From Mycobacterium sp. 852013-51886_SCH5428379 (lineage in GTDB: Bacteria > Actinomycetota > Actinomycetes > Mycobacteriales > Mycobacteriaceae), in NCBI RefSeq assembly GCF_001665575.1, contig NZ_LZSU01000022.1:1-64000 (forward strand): 64,000 nucleotides of DNA, in the 5' to 3' direction. A model generated the notes under the pieces. The model ran no database searches. It was not told where the DNA came from and worked only from the letters and a program-made list of their open reading frames with translations. The translations under genes were made by a program, and so were the position numbers. Position 1 is the stretch's first letter; every line of letters begins with the position of its first letter. This document shows positions 17,734 through 25,101 of the stretch, piece by piece.

Positions 17734-18716
17734 AGACCTTCGAACTTCGGCACGCCGCCACCGTCGACGACGCCATCGCCGCCGGCACGGTGCCGGGCGC
17801 CAAGTATCTCGCAGGCGGCACCAACCTCATCGACCTGATGAAGGATGGCGTCGAGCAACCCGACGCGCTGGTCGACCTGCGGCGGCTCGGACTGACGACG
17901 ATCATCCCGACCGCCGGCGGTGGCGTGTTCATCGAAGCGGGCGTCACCAACACCGCGATCGCCAACCACCCATTGGTCCGCACCCAGTACCCGGTCTTGT
18001 CGCACGCCATCCTCAGCGGAGCCACCACACAGCTGCGCAACATGGCGACCGCCGGCGGAAATTTGTTGCAGCGCACTCGTTGTCCGTACTTCATGCAAAC
18101 GACGTTCTCGTCGTGCAACAAGCGGATCCCCGGCAGCGGCTGCGCGGCGCGACACGGGTTCCATCGTGAGCACGCCGTGTTCGGGGCACGCGGCGAATGT
18201 GTGGCGGTCCACCCGTCGGACATGGCGGTGGCCCTGGCGATCCTCGACGCCGTCGTGCACGTCCAAGGTCCCGAGGGGCGACGCGCGATCCCGATCGAGG
18301 AGTTCTTCGCGTTGCCGGGCAGCACGCCCGATGTCGACAACACTCTGGGGCAGGGCGAACTGATTCTCGGCATCGAGCTTCCATTGTCGGATTTCGCCGA
18401 CCACTCGTGGTATCTGAAGGTACGCGATCGGCACAGCTACGCCTTCGCGCTGGTGTCGGTGGCCGCGGGACTCCGTTTGGCCGACGGCGTGATCGAATCG
18501 GCCGCCCTCGCGTTCGGGGGCGTGGCCGCCAAGCCGTGGCGGTTGCGCGCGGCAGAAGCCAGCTTGGTCGGGCAGCCACCCGGTGCGGCGGCGTTCCACA
18601 CCGCCGCAGTCCTCGCGATGGACGGTGCCGAACCAATGCCGCAGAACGCGTTCAAGATCGATCTGGGACGGCACAGCGTGGTGCGGGCACTGACGATGGC
18701 GGCCGCCGTACGTTAG
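17730..18716 (+). CDS. molybdenum hydroxylase FAD-binding subunit with PaoB-type cysteine motif
   Basis: A 328-residue FAD-binding medium subunit. The flavin-binding AGGTNLIDLMK is at 28-38, and TTQLRNMATAGGNLLQRTRC is at about 99-118. Cys118, Cys129, Cys138 and Cys157 (RCPYF, SSCNKR, GSGCAA, GECVAVHPSD) occupy the positions that bind an extra [4Fe-4S] cluster in PaoB-like subunits. The ATG at 17730 overlaps the preceding stop (ATGA). Electrons would pass from the molybdenum centre through the two 2Fe-2S clusters to FAD. The extra cluster is inferred from the cysteine pattern. Confidence 0.9.
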   Translation: MKTFELRHAATVDDAIAAGTVPGAKYLAGGTNLIDLMKDGVEQPDALVDLRRLGLTTIIPTAGGGVFIEAGVTNTAIANHPLVRTQYPVLSHAILSGATTQLRNMATAGGNLLQRTRCPYFMQTTFSSCNKRIPGSGCAARHGFHREHAVFGARGECVAVHPSDMAVALAILDAVVHVQGPEGRRAIPIEEFFALPGSTPDVDNTLGQGELILGIELPLSDFADHSWYLKVRDRHSYAFALVSVAAGLRLADGVIESAALAFGGVAAKPWRLRAAEASLVGQPPGAAAFHTAAVLAMDGAEPMPQNAFKIDLGRHSVVRALTMAAAVR

Positions 18717-18764
18717 CGCGGCGGTCGGCATCGCCGTCGCCGAGGGCGCTGCGGGTCGGTCAAC

Positions 18765-19662
18765 TCATGGCCGGCGGCGTGGGGACGACGTCGGACGACC
18801 TTCCGCAAGATCGATCCGCACGGGATGCACCATTTGCGTGCCGGGTAGGCCCTTCAGTTCCACCTCGCGCGACTCACCGAAGACGATGCCGTCGGCCGTG
18901 GTGATCTCCTGACGCGCCGCATCGCTGACGAGGATCTCGCCGCCGTCGGGCGAGATCGGCCACCCGCGCCGCGGTGGCGACGTCCAGACCGAACAGATCC
19001 TCGCCGCGGCGAACCGATGTACCGGTGTGCACGCCCATCCGCACCAGCACACCGTCGAGCCGTTCGTCGTCAGACAGGCTCTGTTGCACAGCAATACAGC
19101 AGCGGACCGCGTCGACAGGTTCGGTGAAGGCGATCATGAACCCGTCGCCCTGGTTCTTGACCACGACCCCCCGGTGGTCGCCGACCAGACGGCGCACGAG
19201 TTTTTCGTGATGATCGAGCAGGCTCACCCATTCGCGGTCACCGAGTGACGCGTTGCGCTCGGTCGACCCCTCGATATCGGAGAAGACGAGGACGACGCGG
19301 CCGTCCGCGGTGATGCGGGCGAGGTCTGGCCGTTCGACCCGTGCCCAGCCGGCAAGGTCCTCGATCGAACTGCGCACCGAGCCGCCGATCTGCCGGCGCA
19401 GGATCGCGTCGGCCGTCTGTACCGTGTTCGCCACCGCCCGGACGGCCAGCGGCGCGATGCCGACCGGTTTGCGTCTGCGACGCGGTGCTGCCTCGGCGGC
19501 AGTGCGCTGCTGAAGTTCGCGCCGCGCGGTGCGCAGCGCCCGCCGGGACAGCAGCAGCAGGATGCCCAACGCCACGAGACCGGCGAATTCGATCGCCGCG
19601 ATCACCCACAGTGCAACGGTCACGGGTCGATCATCCAGCAGCGCCGCGCGCTCGCGGGTCAC
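18765..19662 (-). pseudogene. membrane-anchored class III adenylate cyclase, frameshifted near its C-terminus
   Basis: From the GTG at 19662 the frame encodes one transmembrane helix (about 16-38), a basic linker, and a class III cyclase domain starting at about residue 120. Both metal aspartates are visible (FSDIEGST, NQGDGFMIAF), as is GVHTGTSVRRGEDLFGLDVATAARVADLA. The frame then becomes nonsense (RRRRDPRQRC), while the next frame carries the expected ending DGGEILVSD... VELKGLPGTQMVHPVRIDL down to 18765. Removing one G from the GGG at 18948-18950 would join them into a 298-residue protein. This is either a real inactivating frameshift or a sequencing error. The GTG overlaps the stop of the universal stress protein gene. 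Confidence 0.8.
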
Positions 19663-20111
19663 TCAGTGGTATCGACCACCATGACCTCGGTGCCGGCCCG
19701 CTTGGAGACCGTGCCGGGGACCGATCCGAACAGTTTTCCGGTCACCGTGTTGACGCCGACGTTCCCGACCACCAGCAGGTCGGCCTGCACGTCGTCGACG
19801 AGGCTCACCAACGCCTCGACCGCCGCGCCGGGGATCGCCCGTTCCTCGACGTCGCCCGCACCCAGCGATCTCGCCAGCGAGGCGGCCTCGCGGAGCATGT
19901 CGTAGACGGCGGCGTCGCCCTGGGTCTTGAAGCCCTCCCCGGACAACTGGTCGGGATCGGGCCCGCCCGCGTTTCGCTCTTCGGGTAGAAAAGCGCTCGC
20001 CACAATGAGTTTCGCGTTCGACTCCGCGGCGATTTCCGCGGCTTTACGCACCGCCCGTAGGGACGACTCCGACCCGTCGGTGCCCACGATGATCGTTCGG
20101 TACTCCGCCAT
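19659..20111 (-). CDS. universal stress protein (UspA family)
   Basis: A 150-residue single-domain Usp. It opens with TIIVGTDGSESSLRAVRKAA and carries the ATP-binding signature VVGNVGVNTVTGKLFGSVPG near the C-terminus, so it is probably an ATP-binding member. In mycobacteria such proteins respond to hypoxia and redox stress and can bind cAMP. That is notable because the next gene in the operon is an adenylate cyclase whose start overlaps this stop (GTGA). A link between the two is inference. Confidence 0.9.
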   Translation of the reverse strand: MAEYRTIIVGTDGSESSLRAVRKAAEIAAESNAKLIVASAFLPEERNAGGPDPDQLSGEGFKTQGDAAVYDMLREAASLARSLGAGDVEERAIPGAAVEALVSLVDDVQADLLVVGNVGVNTVTGKLFGSVPGTVSKRAGTEVMVVDTTE

Positions 20112-20120
20112 TCTTCGACG

Positions 20121-20774
20121 CTACTCGGGCCACCCGTTGCCGCGGATCACCTCCACGAAATCACCTCGGACGAAAGACGGGTCGAAATGTGCCAGCACGT
20201 CGGCGTTCACCGTGCCGAAGGTGCTGTCCGGACGGTTGCGGACCCCGTCGGTGAAGGCCTGCAGGATGCGGCGCTTGAAATCCGGTCTCGGGTGGGCCGC
20301 GGTGACGGCGTCACGCACGTCAGCGGGTAGATCGTCCCGACCGATACCCAGGACGTCGGTTTCGACGCCGGCGGTGACCAAAGCGGTTTCGGGGTCGAGG
20401 AATTCCGGCACGCCGGGCGTGGTGTGCAGGGCTATGCCGAGCCAGACCTTGCGGGCATCGGATTCGTCGACGCCGTGCTCCAGCAGGAAGTCCCGTGCGG
20501 CGTTGGCGCCATCGACCTCGAAGCGCACCGTCGAGGATGTGCGGTACGGCTCGGTCAGCCCGACGTCGTGGAACATCGCCCCGACGTAGAGCAGTTCGAG
20601 ATTCGGGTTCAAGCCGAGCCGACGGCCCTGCAGCGCGCCGAACAGGAACACCCGCCGCGAATGGTCGAACAGCAGGTCGTCTTCCACGTCGCGGATGAAC
20701 TCCGTGGTCGCCCGCACCAGCGCGGTGTCGGGGATTTCGATACCTGCGACGGTCTGGGGGAATGAGGTGGTCAT
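20121..20774 (-). CDS. HD-domain hydrolase, cyanamide-hydratase-like
   Basis: A 217-residue metal-dependent HD-fold protein. Likely metal ligands are His38 (FDHSRRV), His69-Asp70 (AMFHDVGL) and His117 (ALHTTPG), spaced as in the fungal cyanamide hydratase/Ddi2 group rather than in nucleotide phosphohydrolases. No signal peptide or membrane segment is seen. The ATG at 20774 begins MTTSFPQTVAGIEIPDTAL; sequence further upstream in this frame is low quality. It is divergent from a GlxA-like regulator, which may control it. The enzymatic assignment is tentative. Confidence 0.75.
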   Translation of the reverse strand: MTTSFPQTVAGIEIPDTALVRATTEFIRDVEDDLLFDHSRRVFLFGALQGRRLGLNPNLELLYVGAMFHDVGLTEPYRTSSTVRFEVDGANAARDFLLEHGVDESDARKVWLGIALHTTPGVPEFLDPETALVTAGVETDVLGIGRDDLPADVRDAVTAAHPRPDFKRRILQAFTDGVRNRPDSTFGTVNADVLAHFDPSFVRGDFVEVIRGNGWPE

Positions 20775-20871
20775 AACGGCTCCTTGCGTCGTCGTGGTTG
20801 CTGGTCCCAGCCTGCGACCGCACGGTGCCGCGGTGCCGGTCCGCGTGTGCCGTTCAGGCCACAGATTGGGA

Positions 20872-20884
20872 CATAATCGGCGGA
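20872..20884 (+). promoter_or_regulatory. -10 element for a leaderless start
   Basis: CATAAT at 20872-20877 is 6 bases before the A of the ATG at 20884. This is the spacing expected if transcription begins at the start codon itself, as in many mycobacterial leaderless mRNAs. No Shine-Dalgarno is present in the interval, which supports the reading. Confidence 0.5.
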
Positions 20885-21852
20885 TGGCCGAGGCGGGTGC
20901 GCAGCGCGAGATCCTGCTGGTCGTGTTCGACGGGGTGAAACTGCTCGACGTGGTGGGGCCTGCCGAGGTGTTCGCCGAGGCGAACCGGTTCGGTGCCGCG
21001 TATCGGTTGGACTTCGTGTCCCCGGACGGCCGGGACGTGACGACGTCGGTGGGGACCAGGTTCGCGGTGACCGCGGCGGTCGCATCGGTGGATCGCGTCG
21101 ACACGGTGCTGGTCGCCGGCGGCGACGAACTGGTGGGCCGGCCCATCGATCCGCAGCTGGTCGACGCCGTACGGCAATTGGCCCGGCGGACACGACGGCT
21201 GGCGTCGATATGTACCGGCGCCTTCGTCCTCGCGCGGGCCGGAGTGCTCGACGGTCGCAGGGCCACCACGGACTGGCGTCACACCCGGCTGCTGGCCAAG
21301 GCGTATCCCGACGTCCGCGTGGAACCCGACGCCATCTTCGTCCAGGACGGCGACGTGTTCACCTCCGCGGGCGTCTCCGCCGGAATCGACCTGGCCCTTG
21401 CCCTGGTGGAGAAGGATCACGGCGCCGATCTCGTGCGCGAGGTGGCTCGGTCTCTTGTCGTCTATCTCAAGCGTGCGGGCGGCCAGTCTCAGTTCTCGGT
21501 ACTGCTGGAGAAGGATCCACCATCCGAGTCGGCGCTACGGGCGGTCGCCGATGCCGTCACGGCTGACCCGGGCGGCGACCATACCGTGAAATCGCTTGCC
21601 GCGCAGGCCGCTTTGAGTACGCGACAGCTCACCCGGCTCTTCCATGCGGAGTTCGGCACCACCCCGGCCCGGTATGTGGAGGCGGTGCGCATCGACATCG
21701 GCCGCGCAGCGTTGGATGCCGGGCATACGGTGGGGGAGAGCGCGCGACGTGCCGGCTTCAAGAGCCCGGAGACATTCCGCAGGGTGTTCGTCAGCCACCT
21801 CGGGGTATCGCCGAAGGTCTACCGCGACCGCTTCCGGTCCGCCTCGGCGTGA
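20884..21852 (+). CDS. GlxA-like AraC-family regulator with DJ-1/PfpI domain
   Basis: A 322-residue regulator. Residues 8-180 form a DJ-1/PfpI-like domain with Cys110 in the nucleophile-elbow position (ASICTGAFVLARAG). Residues about 215-318 form the AraC double helix-turn-helix (SLAAQAALSTRQLTRLFHAEFG and SARRAGFKSPETFRRVFVSHLG). Relatives sense small nitrogenous metabolites. It is divergent from the HD-hydrolase gene, with a leaderless-looking promoter. Its 3' end overlaps the convergent LysR gene by 34 bp. Confidence 0.88.
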   Translation: MAEAGAQREILLVVFDGVKLLDVVGPAEVFAEANRFGAAYRLDFVSPDGRDVTTSVGTRFAVTAAVASVDRVDTVLVAGGDELVGRPIDPQLVDAVRQLARRTRRLASICTGAFVLARAGVLDGRRATTDWRHTRLLAKAYPDVRVEPDAIFVQDGDVFTSAGVSAGIDLALALVEKDHGADLVREVARSLVVYLKRAGGQSQFSVLLEKDPPSESALRAVADAVTADPGGDHTVKSLAAQAALSTRQLTRLFHAEFGTTPARYVEAVRIDIGRAALDAGHTVGESARRAGFKSPETFRRVFVSHLGVSPKVYRDRFRSASA

Positions 21853-22733
21853 AGACCGGCCGGGCCCAGTTCCTCGAGAAAGCCGGCCACCAGGCGGTTG
21901 CCGGGCGCACGCCAGACCGCCGTCAGTTCCACGGTGACGGAATTGCGGAGCCGCACCGTCTGGATTCTGCTACGGGACGCCGCCGCATTCGCCGAGGTCT
22001 CCGGGACGAGGGCGACTCCGAGGCCGGCGGCGACCATGGCCAACTGGCTCTCCATGGATTGCGCCAGGTGTTGGGCCCGCGGCGTGAAACCCGCTGCGCG
22101 GCAGGAGGCCGCCACCTGATCGTGGTAGTCCGGGGTGCGGCCTCGTGGGATCCAGACCCACGGAAGCTCGGCTGCCAGAACAAGATCCGAGCCCACACCG
22201 TCGGGAAGCTCCCAGTCGGCAGGGGCGGCAAGGACGAATGATTCCCGGCGCAGGGAGCGTCTCTCGCAGTCCCGCGGCGTCGACATCTGCCGCACGAGGA
22301 CGATGTCCAATTCCCCCCGCTGCACCATCTCGACACCCACGTGGGTGTCGACCTCCCGGACGTGCACGTCGACACCGGGGTGAGACCGGTCGTACGACCC
22401 CAACGCAGCAGGCAGTGGATCGGTGAACGCACTGGTGACCGCCCCGAGGCGCAGTTCGCCGGCCTGCCCTTCCGCGGCCTGGCGGGCGGCGGAGTCTGCG
22501 GTCTGGGCGGCCGCGACCAGGATCCGGCACTGGTCGAGGAACACCGCGCCCGCGGAGGTCAACCGCACTTCTCGCGTGGTGCGATGCAGGAGCTGCACGC
22601 CCAGGCGGCCTTCCAGCGTCTTGATCGCCGCCGACAGCGGTGGCTGCGACATGTGCAGCAGTTCGGCGGCTCTCCCGAAGTTCAGCTGTTCGGCCACGGC
22701 GATGAAGTAGCGGGCTTCCCGGACCTCCACCAT
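21819..22733 (-). CDS. LysR-family transcriptional regulator
   Basis: A 304-residue LysR protein. The winged HTH occupies residues 1-62 (AVAEQLNFGRAAELLHMSQPPLSAAIKTLEGRLG), and the periplasmic-binding-like effector domain follows from about 90. It diverges from an MFS transporter gene with only 59 bp between the starts. This is the classic arrangement for a regulator controlling an efflux pump next to it. The effector is unknown. Confidence 0.92.
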   Translation of the reverse strand: MVEVREARYFIAVAEQLNFGRAAELLHMSQPPLSAAIKTLEGRLGVQLLHRTTREVRLTSAGAVFLDQCRILVAAAQTADSAARQAAEGQAGELRLGAVTSAFTDPLPAALGSYDRSHPGVDVHVREVDTHVGVEMVQRGELDIVLVRQMSTPRDCERRSLRRESFVLAAPADWELPDGVGSDLVLAAELPWVWIPRGRTPDYHDQVAASCRAAGFTPRAQHLAQSMESQLAMVAAGLGVALVPETSANAAASRSRIQTVRLRNSVTVELTAVWRAPGNRLVAGFLEELGPAGLHAEADRKRSR

Positions 22734-22779
22734 TGATAGCCCCCGCCTCTCGCTGACAGCCCCATTCGGTATTTCACAC

Positions 22780-22793
22780 TATAAGTTCGCCGG
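22780..22793 (+). promoter_or_regulatory. -10 element for the MFS transporter gene
   Basis: TATAAG at 22780-22785 stands 7 bases before the GTG at 22793, with no ribosome binding site between. This fits a leaderless transcript starting at or next to the GTG. A CTGACA at 22753-22758 is the closest -35-like hexamer, but its 21-bp spacing is too long to be convincing. Confidence 0.45.
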
Positions 22794-24040
22794 TGTTCAC
22801 TGGCCGAGTGCAGGTCACCGAACGTCGTGTCGCCGTCACCCTGTGGTGCGCGGGGCTGGCGGTGTTCTCGGTGATGTACGCGCCCCAGGGGCTGCTGACC
22901 GAGATCTGCCGCGACACCGGTGTCGACGCGTCGCGCGCCTCGCTGCTGGTGTCGGCTGCCACCTTGGGGCTGGCGGTGTCGGTTCTGGGGTGGGCGAAGC
23001 TCGCCAACCGTTTCGGGACGAGTGTGCCACTCCGGGTCGCGGGGGTCGGAGCCGCTGTCACCTCGGTGGCCGTACCGTGGCTGCCCTCGTTCGAGGCGAT
23101 GGTGGCGGGTCGACTCGTTCAGGGCGTCGCCCTAGGCGGCATTCCGGCGTTGGTGATGGCCCTGCCGCATCAGTTCGTCCCTGCGAAGCGGGCCGCCGTC
23201 CTCGGTGGCAGCTACATCGCCGCAACATCGCTCGGTGGGCTGAGCGGCCGGCTCCTCGTCGTCCCGATCGCCGAGCAATGGGGTTGGCGCACAGCGCTTT
23301 TCCTCCTCGGATGCCTGGTGGCGGCGCTGATGGCGGCTCTCTCGGTGATGACGCCCCCCACGCCGCGCGCCGCGCGAGCCGACGGTCAGCGACACCACGG
23401 TCATCTGCGTGACCCGGCGATGCTGTGCCTCTTCGGCATCGGCGGACTGCTCATCGGCGGAATGGTGGTCGTGTTCAACTACCTGCCGTTCCGACTGGAG
23501 GAACGGCCGTATCTGCTATCGCCGACGGTGATCTCGCTGATCTTCCTGGCGTATCTGGCGGGAACGGTCGGGTCACGCGTCTCCGGGCTGCTGACCGGCC
23601 GCGCGGGCCGGCGGCCCGTCCTCGTCGCGGCGTGCGTGCTGATGGGCGTCGGCGCACTGATCACCCTGGCCGGTCCGCTGCCACTGATCCTGACCGGCGT
23701 CGTCGTCCTGACCGCAGGTCTGTTCGTCGGGCATGCGGTGGCCTCGAGCATGGTGGCGGAGCGCGCTCGGCATGCCCGCAATCAGGCGATGGCGCTCTAC
23801 AACATCAGCTATTACGCCGGTTCGAGCGTCTTCGGCTTCGTCGGCGGCCTCGCGTGGGTGCACGGGCACTGGACGACGGTGGTGGCGTTCGTCGTCGCGC
23901 TGGGGGTGGCGGCGGGCGCGTTGGTCGGCAAGGCGACCGGCGCATCCCGGCCCATGGGTCTCAGTCGGTCAACCAGATCGAACCGTCGCGCACCTCGACG
24001 GGAAACCGGCGCAGTTTCGCGACGTTGCCGAACAGTTTGA
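22793..24040 (+). CDS. MFS transporter (12-helix, drug efflux type)
   Basis: A 415-residue major-facilitator protein with about twelve hydrophobic segments. A central cytoplasmic loop near residues 190-205 (TPRAARADGQRHH) separates the two halves. Motif A-like sequences are WAKLANRFGTSVPLR after helix 2 and LLTGRAGRRPVL in the second half. The divergent LysR gene suggests substrate-induced efflux. The GTG at 22793 fits the leaderless promoter; a GTG at 22808 is an alternative. The last 26 or so codons overlap the convergent Rieske gene by 80 bp and encode a basic, unstructured tail. Confidence 0.85.
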   Translation: MFTGRVQVTERRVAVTLWCAGLAVFSVMYAPQGLLTEICRDTGVDASRASLLVSAATLGLAVSVLGWAKLANRFGTSVPLRVAGVGAAVTSVAVPWLPSFEAMVAGRLVQGVALGGIPALVMALPHQFVPAKRAAVLGGSYIAATSLGGLSGRLLVVPIAEQWGWRTALFLLGCLVAALMAALSVMTPPTPRAARADGQRHHGHLRDPAMLCLFGIGGLLIGGMVVVFNYLPFRLEERPYLLSPTVISLIFLAYLAGTVGSRVSGLLTGRAGRRPVLVAACVLMGVGALITLAGPLPLILTGVVVLTAGLFVGHAVASSMVAERARHARNQAMALYNISYYAGSSVFGFVGGLAWVHGHWTTVVAFVVALGVAAGALVGKATGASRPMGLSRSTRSNRRAPRRETGAVSRRCRTV

Positions 24041-24416
24041 TCGCCGACGAGTAGGGCTTGAACCCGAAGATGCGGCCCTTGGGCCCGTTGCGCATCGTGC
24101 CGTCGGCCACGTCGTAGTCCGCGCGGTGCCACGGGCACTGCAGGCAGCCGTCGTCGGTGACCCGGCCGCGGCCCAGTTTGGCGGCCTGGTGGCGGCAGAC
24201 GTTGCTGACGGCGAACGGGGTGCCGTCGGGGAGTTGACCGACGGCGAGGACGCCGTGTCGCTCCGTGCTGACCTCCCTGACGCGCCGGTCGCCGAGTTGG
24301 TCGAGTCGAATAAGCCGAGCGCCCTCGGCGGGTAGCGGGTGATCGTTCCGCAGGGGCGGTAGGAGACCGGGGGTGTCGACTCCGCGTCCGTGCGGGTCGC
24401 TGCGAAGCTTCGTCAT
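23961..24416 (-). CDS. Rieske [2Fe-2S] domain protein
   Basis: A 151-residue ferredoxin-like Rieske protein. Cluster ligands are Cys74 and His76 (VCRHQAAKL) and Cys94 and His97 (QCPWHRADYD), with the usual spacing. There is no catalytic mononuclear iron domain and no membrane anchor, so it is either a soluble electron carrier or the small subunit of an unlinked system. No partner oxygenase is adjacent. Its 3' end overlaps the MFS gene on the other strand. Confidence 0.87.
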   Translation of the reverse strand: MTKLRSDPHGRGVDTPGLLPPLRNDHPLPAEGARLIRLDQLGDRRVREVSTERHGVLAVGQLPDGTPFAVSNVCRHQAAKLGRGRVTDDGCLQCPWHRADYDVADGTMRNGPKGRIFGFKPYSSAIKLFGNVAKLRRFPVEVRDGSIWLTD

Positions 24417-24631
24417 TCCTCGGCGTTACCCGCCCCCACCAGGAGTGAAACGAGCCAGGCCGGCGGGCGGGCGCTGATCATGCTCGATGGGGGATTCGAC
24501 GCTGGAATCTTCCCGACGTTTGCCCTGGTCAGCGCGAATGCTGCGGTATATGCGCGGGTCAGACCGGTTTTGGTTCGCGGGGCGCCGGGTAAATGTTCCG
24601 CAGCAACCAAACTCGTATGAGGTTGAGAGGT

Positions 24632-25099
24632 ATGGCTTCCAAGCATCGTATGTCCGCTTCGGCGAAACAAGGCCGGACCCTGTCGTGGCCCGTCATCATC
24701 GGCGGTTCCATGTCCTTCACGGTCGCGTCCGCCGGTGTCCTGGCAGGAGCCTTCGTGTACTTCGCCGCGCCCGCCCCCATCGAAGCCACGACTCCGATGC
24801 CGCAGGCGGCCAGCAGTGCGCCGGTGACCCAGAACGGCACCGTCATCGCGGTGACGTCGGATTCGGTCACCACCCGCAGCGACAACGGCGCGATCCAGAC
24901 ATACCGCATCACCCCGGACACCACCGCCGTGACGTTCGACCGTCAACAGGCGGCCAGTCCCGCGGCCAACTTCGCCGTGGACGATCGCGTGTCGGTGTTC
25001 GCCACCTTCGACGCGGGCCAGCATGTCGCAACCGCGGTCGCCGACCAGCAGGCCGTCGGCCCGAACGGTCCGCCGATGGACTATCTCGCGTCGCCGTAA
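24632..25099 (+). CDS. membrane-anchored exported protein, DUF5666-like
   Basis: A 155-residue protein with one hydrophobic segment at about 19-45 (SWPVIIGGSMSFTVASAGV), then a Pro/Ala-rich stretch. A small beta domain follows (NGTVIAVTSDSVTTRSDNG, then AVDDRVSVFATFD), which resembles the DUF5666 repeat found in secreted proteins. It is probably anchored in the inner membrane with the domain outside. The ATG at 24632 follows GAGAGG closely; ATGs at 24593 and 24650 are alternatives. Function unknown. The preceding 215 bp (24417-24631) contain no gene that can be supported. Confidence 0.65.
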   Translation: MASKHRMSASAKQGRTLSWPVIIGGSMSFTVASAGVLAGAFVYFAAPAPIEATTPMPQAASSAPVTQNGTVIAVTSDSVTTRSDNGAIQTYRITPDTTAVTFDRQQAASPAANFAVDDRVSVFATFDAGQHVATAVADQQAVGPNGPPMDYLASP

Positions 25100-25101
25100 T
25101 C

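Noticed and set aside
24417..24631. Possible small gene in the 215-bp gap before the DUF5666-like gene
   Set aside because: Short frames lack a ribosome site, recognisable motifs and consistent codon usage; the gap is more likely a promoter region.
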